Assembly: GCA_028822275.1 (NCBI GenBank) | Contig: JAPKEA010000005.1 | Coordinates: 1 to 34,121, forward strand | DNA length: 34,121 nt | Reading direction: 5' to 3' | Origin: Planktomarina sp. | Lineage (GTDB): Bacteria; Pseudomonadota; Alphaproteobacteria; Rhodobacterales; Rhodobacteraceae | Part shown: one piece after another, positions 18,264-27,387 of the stretch | Numbering within the stretch: the stretch's first letter is position 1 | How the letters are laid out: each line of letters starts with the position of its first letter | Program-made: the position numbers and the translations under genes | Notes under the pieces: generated by a model | Told to the model about the DNA's origin: nothing | Database searches by the model: none | What the model saw: only the letters and a program-made list of their open reading frames with translations

Positions 18264-18625
18264 GTGATCAAAGATTCATCATCGAAATGGGCATGGGTAA
18301 TGACCAATACGGAGAAGACTACACCAAAGCCGCATTAAGAGCGATTGAAGACGCGTTGCGACATTCCGCGATTCCGATGTTTCAGGCTTTGGAGCAAACT
18401 TTAAATCTTTCGCCAGCGGATATGCGCGTACAAGTCACAGTTGGCGTGCAAAAGCCTGAACTCATCGACACTGAAGCTTTGGTAAAAGCATTACCACGAG
18501 GCCGCGCCAAGGTGACCGCCGTGTTAGGAGGGATGAACGTCGTTAACCCAGACACAGACAATGTGATTGTTATCGCAAGCGCCGCTGTTGAGGCATTCTT
18601 TCCATACCTCGGAGACTACTGCTAG
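18260..18625 (+). CDS. Lin0512 family protein, copy 2
   Basis: FIIEMGMGNDQYGEDYTKAALRAIEDALRHSAI...VTVGVQKPELIDTEALVKALPRG. Overlaps copy 1 by 4 nt (ATGA). Confidence 0.8.
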   Translation: MSDQRFIIEMGMGNDQYGEDYTKAALRAIEDALRHSAIPMFQALEQTLNLSPADMRVQVTVGVQKPELIDTEALVKALPRGRAKVTAVLGGMNVVNPDTDNVIVIASAAVEAFFPYLGDYC

Positions 18626-18641
18626 CATTGAACATTTAGAC

Positions 18642-18791
18642 TTAATTGGGCTCCACGATGCGGTTTTCACCGGGGCCGCGGCTATTCGAAGAATGGATCG
18701 GACCTATTGTACCATTATGCGGGGCAGAGATATCCACGACTATCAGGACCAAATGATCCAAGCCAATGACCAGTTCTTTTAAACTCTGCAT
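18642..18791 (-). pseudogene. possible truncated VOC/glyoxalase-like fragment
   Basis: Minus-strand frame from ATG 18791, just after the oxidoreductase stop: MQSLKELVIGLDHLVLIVVDISAPHNGTIGPIHSSNSRGPGENRIVEPN*. LDHLVLIV resembles the first beta strand of VOC proteins, but there is no full domain. Confidence 0.25.
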
Positions 18792-18795
18792 CGTT

Positions 18796-19848
18796 TTATC
18801 TCTTTGACCCCATGCTTGCACTGGCACGGAAATCATCAGAAATTTCATCCACTCCATCTAAGATAAGATTTGCCATAACGTGACCAATCTTTGGCGCCAT
18901 ACCAAATCCGATTTTGAAGCCGCCGTTGGCAATAAACCAATCAGGATGCACCGGATGTGTACCCAACATTGGCGCACGCGTGCTGGCACGGGGGCGCACC
19001 CCAGCCCAACGGCTTATCTCTGGAGCATCTTTCAATATCGGGAATAGTCTTTTAGCACGCGCCAAAAGATCATCAAGCTGCCCATCAGTTTTATTTGCTG
19101 ACTTAAAATAGCGTTCGCTTGTAGAACCGACTGCCACCGTGCCATCCAAATGTGGCACAATATGTATGCCCTCCGCAAAGAGTTGAGGCTGTCCTAGTCG
19201 GGAAAACGCTAACAAAACTGCCTGGCCTTTAACCCCATTGCCAATTTCTTCGCCAAGATCAGAAGACAAATCCAACAAGCCTTGCCAGCCACGTGCGTCT
19301 ACTATGGCACCTTGGCGTGCTCCAGCTTGGGTGATAACACCGCCAAGGTTTTCCACAGCCCTCGCCAACGCCTGGGTCGCTTTGCGAGGATGAATATGCG
19401 CCGACAAGGTGTCATGGATCAGCTGTCCTGTTGCAGAAGGCGGTGCCCAATCGCCTACTTTCTGCGCAGAAACAACTTCCCACACTGCCTTACCACACCA
19501 ATTTTCTTTTGCATCAGCGATGCGCGAAAGAGCTAGTGCCACCAATCTTTCCTCATTAATGGGCTGTAGACGCCCATGATTTGCATAGCCTGTTGGCAGT
19601 TCAGAGATTGCCTCGACCTCTGGCCAAAACTGACGGGACAATAAAAGGCTTTCTAATTGAAATTGCTTTTTAGGCAACCAAAGGTCTGGCGTATGCGGGG
19701 CGAGTGCTCCAACGATTCCACCACTTGCACCAGAAGCCACACCAGCCGGATCGATAACTCGAACTCTAGCCCCGCGATTAGCGCAATAATATGCAATCGA
19801 CAGACCGAACACACCAGCCCCTAAAATAGTCACATCAACCGTTGCCAA
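18796..19848 (-). CDS. FAD-dependent oxidoreductase (DAO family), candidate stand-alone MnmC oxidase
   Basis: DVTILGAGVFGLSIAYYCANRGARVRVID, SGASGGIVGALAPHTPDLWLPKKQFQLESL, WAGVRPRASTRAPMLG. Divergent from mnmD. Confidence 0.88.
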   Translation of the reverse strand: MATVDVTILGAGVFGLSIAYYCANRGARVRVIDPAGVASGASGGIVGALAPHTPDLWLPKKQFQLESLLLSRQFWPEVEAISELPTGYANHGRLQPINEERLVALALSRIADAKENWCGKAVWEVVSAQKVGDWAPPSATGQLIHDTLSAHIHPRKATQALARAVENLGGVITQAGARQGAIVDARGWQGLLDLSSDLGEEIGNGVKGQAVLLAFSRLGQPQLFAEGIHIVPHLDGTVAVGSTSERYFKSANKTDGQLDDLLARAKRLFPILKDAPEISRWAGVRPRASTRAPMLGTHPVHPDWFIANGGFKIGFGMAPKIGHVMANLILDGVDEISDDFRASASMGSKR

Positions 19849-19890
19849 AATCGTTGCCCTTGTTCATGGTCAGGTAAAATATTAAGGCAT

Positions 19891-20556
19891 ATGATGGCCA
19901 TCCACCAGCCCGATATAATCAAATGGCGTGATGACGTTCCAATCTCAACGCGATTTGGTGACCCCTATTACTCGGTTGACAACGGTCTGGCCGAGAGCGC
20001 TCATGTTTTCTTAAAGGGCAATAGGCTTCCTGATCGCTTTGTTTCTGGATTTCATATTGCAGAATTGGGCTTTGGAACAGGTTTAAATCTTTTAGTCGCT
20101 TTGGATTCTTGGCGTCAATCTGGAATGCATGGCGCTTTGAGATATACAAGTTTTGAGGCTTACCCACTCTCGTCCACACAAATGATTAAGGCTCATCGCG
20201 GCTTTAGAAAAATGCATGCACTGGCGGCTGAATTGGCACCCGAATGGGATACCCAAATTCGCCGCCCAGATTTAGAATTCAACTTAATTGTCGGTGATGC
20301 CCGCGACACCCTCAAATCTTGGGATGGCGAAGTAGACGCATGGTTTTTAGATGGATTTTCACCTGCAAAAAATCCAGAAATTTGGGAGCATCCACTTTTG
20401 AGCCAAGTAGGTAAACACACAAAATTTGGGGGGACTTTTGCGACCTACACTGCTGCTGGCTTTGTACGGCGAAGCTTGCAAGAAGCCAAATTCGAAGTTG
20501 AACGCACTCCGGGTTACGGGCGAAAACGTCATATGACACGAGGAATAAAACTATGA
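19891..20556 (+). CDS. mnmD: tRNA (5-methylaminomethyl-2-thiouridine)(34)-methyltransferase MnmD
   Basis: STRFGDPYYSVDNGLAESAHVFLKGN, IAELGFGTGLNLL, VDAWFLDGFSPAKNPEIWE, FATYTAAGFVRRSLQEAKFEVER. Confidence 0.93.
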   Translation: MMAIHQPDIIKWRDDVPISTRFGDPYYSVDNGLAESAHVFLKGNRLPDRFVSGFHIAELGFGTGLNLLVALDSWRQSGMHGALRYTSFEAYPLSSTQMIKAHRGFRKMHALAAELAPEWDTQIRRPDLEFNLIVGDARDTLKSWDGEVDAWFLDGFSPAKNPEIWEHPLLSQVGKHTKFGGTFATYTAAGFVRRSLQEAKFEVERTPGYGRKRHMTRGIKL

Positions 20557-21434
20557 GTTTCAGCAAAAACTCACAGCTAGGCGTTATTTTAATGGTTCTG
20601 ACTACTATGGTTTTCGCCGTCCAAGATGGGCTAAGCTTACATCTATCTTCGACCTATAATGTTTATATGGTTGTTATGGTGCGATATTGGTTCTTTGCGA
20701 TTTTTGTGATGACCGTTTCTGCCAAACATGCTGGAGGCATCTTGAGCGCTGCACGCACAAAACAGCCTTTTTTACAAGGATTTAGAGGCGTATTACTGGC
20801 TGCTGAAATCTGCGTTATGGTGACCGCATTTACTTTTTTGGGGCTTGTCGAAAGCCTTGCAGTATTTAGTGCCTACACCCTGATCATTGCAGGTTTATCA
20901 GGACCCATTTTAGGTGAAACGGTCGGTTGGCGACGATGGACAGCCATTGTTATAGGACTATTTGGCGTTTTGATAATCTTGAAACCTGGTTTTGGTGTAT
21001 TCTCAACCTATGCGCTTATTCCCTTTATCGCAGCGTCCATGTTTGCATTTTATAGCATCCTAACTCGTTATGCCGCCCGTCAAGATAGCACTTCAACCAG
21101 CTTTTTCTGGACAGGCATAATGGGGTGCATTGTCATGACGGCGGTTGGATCGTTTTACTTTGAAAATATGATTTTAAGCGATTGGATCTTGATGGGCTGC
21201 TTGTGCTGCACAGGGGTTACAGGACATTGGTTACTGATCCGCTGTTACGAAATTGCCGAGGTCAGTTCCGTACAACCGTTCACGTATCTTCAGATGGTAT
21301 TTGGAGCGGCGATTGGCGTTTTAGTATTTGAAGAAGTTATAACTTTAAACATTGCAATAGGCGCCGTGATAGTTGTGACAGCCGGTTTGTTTACCTTATG
21401 GAGAGCTCGCATATCTACGAGCGAGGACGGCTAA
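20553..21434 (+). CDS. DMT/EamA family transporter
   Basis: 293 aa, multi-TM; SAYTLIIAGLSGPILGETVGWRRW and C-terminal EEVITLNIAIGAVIVVTAGLFTLWR. 4-nt overlap with mnmD. Confidence 0.88.
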   Translation: MSFSKNSQLGVILMVLTTMVFAVQDGLSLHLSSTYNVYMVVMVRYWFFAIFVMTVSAKHAGGILSAARTKQPFLQGFRGVLLAAEICVMVTAFTFLGLVESLAVFSAYTLIIAGLSGPILGETVGWRRWTAIVIGLFGVLIILKPGFGVFSTYALIPFIAASMFAFYSILTRYAARQDSTSTSFFWTGIMGCIVMTAVGSFYFENMILSDWILMGCLCCTGVTGHWLLIRCYEIAEVSSVQPFTYLQMVFGAAIGVLVFEEVITLNIAIGAVIVVTAGLFTLWRARISTSEDG

Positions 21435-23418
21435 CAGGGCGGAACGAAACCGCTGGAGCCAAAGGTGGCGCTAATGGAACATAATCGCCTCTGAGCTCTG
21501 AACGGAAATTGATTTTGGCTGTTTGGCCAGATAAGCGAGACCTATAATTAGGTAGGCTTTCTGTGACGCGCATCACATAGTTACGAGTCTCGCTAAACGG
21601 AATTTGCTCAATCCAGTCAACGACATCAATCTGTCCCAAACGAGGGTCCCCTAGTTGCTGTGTCCAACGCCGTGCTCTGCTGGGACCAGCGTTGTATGCT
21701 GCAGCAATATGAACTGGGCTGTTTCCAAATTCTTCAGTCAGCTCTTTAAGATAACTAACCCCCAAAATTGCGTTATAGGCAGCGTCTTTTAACATGCGGG
21801 GACGACTATAGCGCAGCCTTAACTTTCCAGCCATTTCTTTTGCAGTCTCCGGCATAATTTGCATCAAACCCAAGGCTCCTGCTCCCGAAATAGCCCCAGG
21901 ATAAAATTCACTTTCTCGTCGGGCAATCGCAAGCACCAGCTCGGGTGCAATAGACCCAGTATTTTTCGATACATTGTTGAAAGGGTAGAAATGCCGCTCT
22001 AGCATCACCCCATAGCGCGCAGCGCGTTTACCTAACATTAGTTGCAAATAAGGGCTTTTAATTTCTTCAGCCATAGACGCCAGCTGCCCCATCTCAGATG
22101 GACTTAGACCTTCAGCTAAATGAGTCAAAAACCGCACACCATAACGTGCCCGATCTCCATTCATAAGCAAAAGACCCGCTCTTAAAACACTAGAATTAAC
22201 AAAGGATGATTGTCGCCAATCTTTATCCTGCCGTAGCCCTGTTAGACTAGCTTGCATATCTATATTTCCAGCTTCTGCTGATAAAAGACCATAAAAAGAC
22301 GTCTGATATTTAGCACCCTCACGGTAAGCAAGTTGCGCCTCCTCTTTTTCGCCCATCGCGTCATAAGCTCGGCCCTGCCAATAGTTCGTACGGCCGAGAG
22401 AAATCGCAGTGCCAACATTCCGTCCGTGCCGTTTAAAATGTCCAAGCGCGGGCCCTGGTCTGTTAAGTTTTCTTAATGAGATAAAGCCTGCGAGCCATTC
22501 TAATTCAGCATAATCAGAACCGGGTTCTAAATGATGGTTTGCCGCTATTTGATAGGCGCTAGAATATTCCCCATCCCACAATAAATCTCGTGCCAATTTA
22601 CTGCGTGCACTAAACCATCTGGTTGGTTTACCTAAACTCAAAGCACTTGAAGACTGTTTCACCATCAAAGCAATTGCTTTATTAGTTTGTTTGCGCGCCA
22701 AATGCCATCTGAACACATCATAGGCTAATCCAGGATCATTTCTCAGGTTCTTAGGGATTTCAGACAATAACTTAGCCCGCGACTTTGCATCTGTTTGCAA
22801 AGCCAGCCGCGCGCGGGCCAAAACTTCGTATTCTGCACTTACTTTTGGCAGCATTCTTTTGGCGGCAAGACGAGCGTCACGCCATAGCAACATATCAAGT
22901 CGTGCGGAGTGGCTTTGCTTTAGATAAGATCCAAATGCTGCAAAAAACTCCTTATCCACCTCTTCTGTAGACAAGAATGTTATCCATCCAAGCTGGGCTT
23001 GGGCAATGGCTTTTGATCGTTGCCCAAGCGCTTTAAGGGCCTGGGCATAACGCAAGGACCCAATGGCAGTTTGGGGAGCTTGATCTTGGAAGAAGCGTAT
23101 AACACTTACAGGGGCAGCATTCACTAAAATGGTCTGCTCGCTACGTTTACGTAAATAAGGTAAGCCGGGCCAATCTGAATGGCGTTGCAAAAATATCTGT
23201 GTTTCTTCAAAAGTTCCATCGCCAGCACGCAACTTATCCCAGACTACAAGATCCATCGCGATAGGGCCTGTAGGCTTAGCCAGAACCAAAGCTTTAGCCC
23301 AGTTTTCTTTGTCTTTTTCATCAAAAACAGCCTCAAGCACCTTATTTGAAGATGTGACTTGAGCCGTGGCATTAAAGGCAAAAAAGAGAGTAGTTATGAA
23401 AATAGTAAAAAAGCGCAT
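21415..23418 (-). CDS. Slt70-type soluble lytic murein transglycosylase
   Basis: ARRESEFYPGAISGAGALGLMQIMPETAKEMA, AAYNAGPSRARRW, N-terminal signal peptide and TPR-like superhelix. Start at MRFFTIFITTLFFAFNATAQ. Confidence 0.93.
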   Translation of the reverse strand: MRFFTIFITTLFFAFNATAQVTSSNKVLEAVFDEKDKENWAKALVLAKPTGPIAMDLVVWDKLRAGDGTFEETQIFLQRHSDWPGLPYLRKRSEQTILVNAAPVSVIRFFQDQAPQTAIGSLRYAQALKALGQRSKAIAQAQLGWITFLSTEEVDKEFFAAFGSYLKQSHSARLDMLLWRDARLAAKRMLPKVSAEYEVLARARLALQTDAKSRAKLLSEIPKNLRNDPGLAYDVFRWHLARKQTNKAIALMVKQSSSALSLGKPTRWFSARSKLARDLLWDGEYSSAYQIAANHHLEPGSDYAELEWLAGFISLRKLNRPGPALGHFKRHGRNVGTAISLGRTNYWQGRAYDAMGEKEEAQLAYREGAKYQTSFYGLLSAEAGNIDMQASLTGLRQDKDWRQSSFVNSSVLRAGLLLMNGDRARYGVRFLTHLAEGLSPSEMGQLASMAEEIKSPYLQLMLGKRAARYGVMLERHFYPFNNVSKNTGSIAPELVLAIARRESEFYPGAISGAGALGLMQIMPETAKEMAGKLRLRYSRPRMLKDAAYNAILGVSYLKELTEEFGNSPVHIAAAYNAGPSRARRWTQQLGDPRLGQIDVVDWIEQIPFSETRNYVMRVTESLPNYRSRLSGQTAKINFRSELRGDYVPLAPPLAPAVSFRPVSRPRS

Positions 23419-23542
23419 AACAACAAATCTGCGCTGATTATGAAAAACTTTCAATTGCAAATCTTGGCAAACCTACAGTACCCGGCTAATGTCCGCCCAC
23501 TTGGACTCGGGCGATAATGCCCAGCACTTGAAAGGAAGCGTT

Positions 23543-24415
23543 ATGATTAACGGATCATTGCCTGCACTTATTACGCCGTTTAAAAACGGCTTAGTGGATC
23601 AGGATGCGCTTAAGAACCTAGTGGACTGGCATATTGATCAAGGAAGCGACGGGTTTGTTCCAGTTGGCACAACAGGGGAAAGCCCAACCTTGTCGCACGA
23701 AGAGCATGATCTTGTTGTTCGAACTGTGGTTGATCATGCTGCAGGCAGGGTGCCTGTTATCGCGGGCGCTGGATCTAACAACACAGCTGAGACAGTGCGA
23801 TTGGTGAAAGCCGCCAAACTAACGGGTGCGGATGCAGCCCTTGTGGTAACCCCTTACTATAACAAACCTACGCAGCTAGGTCTGAAAACTCATTTCTTGG
23901 CTGCAGCAGACTGCGGTCTTGATATCATTATTTATAATATACCCGGCCGTTCTTCCGTTGATATGAGCGTTGAGACTATGGCAGAACTAGCCGAACACAA
24001 AAATATCATTGGCGTAAAAGATGCTACTGGTGATTTGTCCCGTGTGCCTAAGCAACGCTTGGCCTGTGGTGAAGACTTTATTCAACTTTCCGGTGAGGAT
24101 GCCACTGCACTCGGGTTTAACGCGCACGGCGGTATCGGTTGTATTTCTGTGACTGCAAATATGGCTCCCGCGTTAAGCGCACGAATGCAAGAAGCCACTT
24201 TAGCCGGTGATTTTAAAACAGCTTTGAAGATTACTGACAAACTGATGCCTTTGCATTTGGCAACTTTTCAAGAGCCCGGTTTGGTCAGTACTAAATATGG
24301 GCTTTCAAAATTGGGCCTTTGCAGCCCTGAAGTCCGAGCACCTTTGGTTGAGCTCTCTGCCGATGCTAAGTCAGCAATGGACGCTGCCCTTCGGCACGCA
24401 GACTTGATCGCGTAA
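23543..24415 (+). CDS. dapA: 4-hydroxy-tetrahydrodipicolinate synthase
   Basis: [78 protein letters not shown] aaaggaag at ATG 23543. Confidence 0.97.
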   Translation: MINGSLPALITPFKNGLVDQDALKNLVDWHIDQGSDGFVPVGTTGESPTLSHEEHDLVVRTVVDHAAGRVPVIAGAGSNNTAETVRLVKAAKLTGADAALVVTPYYNKPTQLGLKTHFLAAADCGLDIIIYNIPGRSSVDMSVETMAELAEHKNIIGVKDATGDLSRVPKQRLACGEDFIQLSGEDATALGFNAHGGIGCISVTANMAPALSARMQEATLAGDFKTALKITDKLMPLHLATFQEPGLVSTKYGLSKLGLCSPEVRAPLVELSADAKSAMDAALRHADLIA

Positions 24416-24441
24416 TTAATTCCGCTGGGGCGGCAATTGTA

Positions 24442-24478
24442 TTGGCTCTTTCATCCACTTTGAAAGTAGTCGAGCCAA
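24442..24478. other. two-tier inverted repeat (RNA hairpin candidate) between dapA and smpB
   Basis: TTGGCT-CTTTCA-tccactt-TGAAAG-tagtcg-AGCCAA: two perfect 6-bp stems with a one-sided 6-nt bulge. No U-tract. Confidence 0.45.
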
Positions 24479-24581
24479 ACAAACTTAAATATAAACTTCA
24501 TAGCATAACCTAAAAAATTCGTACCCTTAGGTTTCTTGACCCATTGGCATTGCTCAGTCCTCTCCATATACAGTTCAGACT

Positions 24582-25058
24582 ATGGCTCAGACAAAATCAG
24601 ACCCAAACTACAAGATCATCGCTGAGTATCGCCGTGCGCGTTATGACTATGCGATAGAAAAAGATCTCGAATGTGGCGTGATGCTGATGGGCTCTGAGGT
24701 CAAATCTCTACGAGAAAAATCGGGCAACATTGCTGAAAGCTATGCCGCTGTTGAACAAAGCGAGCTGTGGCTGGTCAATTCCTATATTGCTCCCTATGCG
24801 CAAGCGAAAACTTGGGGGCATGAAGAAAAACGCCGTCGGAAACTTTTAGTCTCGAAACGTGAGCTGTCTCGTCTCTGGAACGCGACCCAACGCGACGGAA
24901 TGACCCTCGTACCACTAGTTATGTATTTCAACCACAAGGGCCACATTAAAATTAAGCTTGGCATCGCTAAAGGTAAAAAGAACCACGACAAACGTGCGAC
25001 GGAAGCTAAACGCGACTGGGGTCGGCACAAACAAAGGCTCTTAAAGCAAAGCTTTTGA
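24582..25058 (+). CDS. smpB: SsrA-binding protein SmpB
   Basis: [67 protein letters not shown]. Confidence 0.98.
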   Translation: MAQTKSDPNYKIIAEYRRARYDYAIEKDLECGVMLMGSEVKSLREKSGNIAESYAAVEQSELWLVNSYIAPYAQAKTWGHEEKRRRKLLVSKRELSRLWNATQRDGMTLVPLVMYFNHKGHIKIKLGIAKGKKNHDKRATEAKRDWGRHKQRLLKQSF

Positions 25059-25165
25059 TCCCTTTTGCATCTTTTGAGGCCATGAAAGCAACTTCTTAAA
25101 GTCATTGTCCCTCTTGTTTTGTGTCAAAAGCCCAGCTAAATCCAAACTCATCGCAAGGGGCTGAT

Positions 25166-26023
25166 ATGGCGTACGATGATCCAAAGACTATTGTCTCAAC
25201 AAAATGGCTGAAAGCACACTTCAAAGATCCAGAACTCCGTATTCTGGATGGAAGTTGGCATATGCCGTCAGAGGAACGTAACGGTGCACAGGAGTTTATC
25301 GAGGGGCATATCCCGACAGCACGTTTTTTTGATATTGATGACATATCAGATCATCGCTCAAATTTGCCACATATGGCTCCTCCAATTGAGAAATTTATGT
25401 CCCGCGTGCGCATGCTTGGCGTGGGTGACGGACACCAGATTGTTGTTTACGACAGCAAAGGCATATTTTCAGCTGCGCGTGTTTGGTGGTTATTTCGCCT
25501 TATGGGGCACGATGATATTGCTGTATTGGATGGAGGTCTACCAAAGTGGGTTGCAGACGGCTATCCTTTAGAGACATCCGCACCCATAATACGCGATCGC
25601 CATATGACCGTTCAACATCAACCTCAAATGGTGCGGGACGTTACCCAAGTTGCACATGCAGCCAAACTGCAAGACCATGAGATTATCGATGCTCGAGCTG
25701 CAGCTCGTTTCCGCGGGGATGTTGAAGAGCCCCGGAAAGGCTTACGAGCTGGGCATATTCCGGGCTCAAAGAACCTACCCTTCACTCAGGTTCTTAATGC
25801 AGATCATACTTTAAAGTCTACCGCCGAGTTAGTAGAAGTGTTTCGCATTGCCGGCATTAATTTAGAAAAACCGGCTGTTACAACCTGTGGATCTGGCATA
25901 ACAGCTGCTGTTTTGTCACTGGCTTTGGAGCTTATGGGCAAGACTGATCATGCACTTTATGACGGAAGCTGGACCGAATGGGGCCAATTCCCAACCCTTA
26001 ATGTCGCCACTGGAGACGTCTAA
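25166..26023 (+). CDS. sseA: 3-mercaptopyruvate / thiosulfate sulfurtransferase (two rhodanese domains)
   Basis: VSTKWLKAHFKDPELRILDGSWHMPSEERNG, YDSKGIFSAARVWWLFRLMGHDDIAVLDGG, TTCGSGITAAVLSLALELMG (CGSGI active-site-like loop). Confidence 0.95.
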   Translation: MAYDDPKTIVSTKWLKAHFKDPELRILDGSWHMPSEERNGAQEFIEGHIPTARFFDIDDISDHRSNLPHMAPPIEKFMSRVRMLGVGDGHQIVVYDSKGIFSAARVWWLFRLMGHDDIAVLDGGLPKWVADGYPLETSAPIIRDRHMTVQHQPQMVRDVTQVAHAAKLQDHEIIDARAAARFRGDVEEPRKGLRAGHIPGSKNLPFTQVLNADHTLKSTAELVEVFRIAGINLEKPAVTTCGSGITAAVLSLALELMGKTDHALYDGSWTEWGQFPTLNVATGDV

Positions 26024-27210
26024 TGCTAAGCAACCTGATCCCACAGCCACAAGATAAAATTTTGGCCCTAGTTGGCGCCTACAGAGCTGATCCAAGCGCA
26101 GACAAAATAGACCTGGGCGTCGGTGTCTATAAAGACGCAAGTGGAGCAACCCCAATAATGCGCGCAATTAAAATTGCAGAACAGCAACTGTGGGCCACGG
26201 AGACGACCAAATCATACGTTGGCTTAACCGGTGACCCGGATTTTACGGCAGCAATGATAGATTTGGTTTTGGGAACCCCAACGGCTCAAGATCGAATCTC
26301 AGCTGCAGCCATGCCGGGCGGAACGGGCGCCGTGCGTCAAGCGCTGGAACTAATTAAGAGCGCAAGCCCCAGCGCCAAAGTATGGCTCTCAAACCCGACT
26401 TGGCCAAATCACACCTCCATTATCAGGTATCTTGGTATGCCTCTGGGTGAATATCGTTACTTTGAGGCAGACAGTGGCATAGTCGATTTTGAAGGTATGT
26501 TGGAAGATATCAAATTGATACCAGCCGGCGACGTAGTCTTACTACATGGTTGCTGCCACAATCCAACAGGCGCGAACCTCACGTCCGAACAGGAAGACTT
26601 AGTCATCGCAGCCCTATCAAAGACTGGCGCTATTCCTTTCGTGGATATCGCATATCAAGGTTTTGGGGAAGGTCTCGAGCAAGACGCTTCTTTCACAAGA
26701 AAGATCGCAAGCCAGCTTCCAGAATGCTTGATCGCGGCTAGCTGCTCAAAAAACTTCGGTATTTATCGTGAACGAACTGGTGTTTTAATAGTAATATCAC
26801 CGTCCGCCGCAGCCCAGCCGGTGACACAGGGGAACTTGGCATTCCTCAACCGGCAAAACTTTTCATTTCCACCAGACCATGGCGCTCGGCTTGTTACTAT
26901 GGTTTTAAAGGATGAAAGTTTGCGTAAAAATTGGAGTGAGGAATTAGAGCAAGTCCGTATCAATATGCTTGGGTTGCGAAAGACATTGGCTGATGAACTG
27001 CGCCAACGCACAAATTCGGATCAGTTTGATTTCCTTGCCGTCCACCGCGGAATGTTCTCTCGTTTGGGCCTTTCACCAGAAATGGTAGAATCACTGCGGC
27101 GTGATCATGCTGTTTATATGGTGGAGGATAGCAGAATTAATATTGCAGGCCTCAACGCCAAGACGGTCCCAATTCTTGCACGTGCAATCGCACAAACAAT
27201 TGTTAAATAA
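26023..27210 (+). CDS. aspartate/aromatic amino acid aminotransferase (class I PLP)
   Basis: KIDLGVGVYKDASGATPIMRAIKIAE, HGCCHNPTGANLT, DIAYQGFGEGLEQDA, CSKNFGIYRERTGVL. Start overlaps the upstream stop (TAATG). Confidence 0.94.
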   Translation: MLSNLIPQPQDKILALVGAYRADPSADKIDLGVGVYKDASGATPIMRAIKIAEQQLWATETTKSYVGLTGDPDFTAAMIDLVLGTPTAQDRISAAAMPGGTGAVRQALELIKSASPSAKVWLSNPTWPNHTSIIRYLGMPLGEYRYFEADSGIVDFEGMLEDIKLIPAGDVVLLHGCCHNPTGANLTSEQEDLVIAALSKTGAIPFVDIAYQGFGEGLEQDASFTRKIASQLPECLIAASCSKNFGIYRERTGVLIVISPSAAAQPVTQGNLAFLNRQNFSFPPDHGARLVTMVLKDESLRKNWSEELEQVRINMLGLRKTLADELRQRTNSDQFDFLAVHRGMFSRLGLSPEMVESLRRDHAVYMVEDSRINIAGLNAKTVPILARAIAQTIVK

Positions 27211-27387
27211 TTTTTTAATTCCGGTAAATTGATAAGTTAAATAGTGACTTGGCTGATTAGTATATCTCAGGTTTCTATCCACATAAGCATAAGCAAGTAT
27301 AGAACCGCCAATAAGGCAAAAGGTGGCTCAACAAATAAAAATATTGGCGCTATCTTAATTTAAACGGGTGGAGAACCGAGCAGAAAA

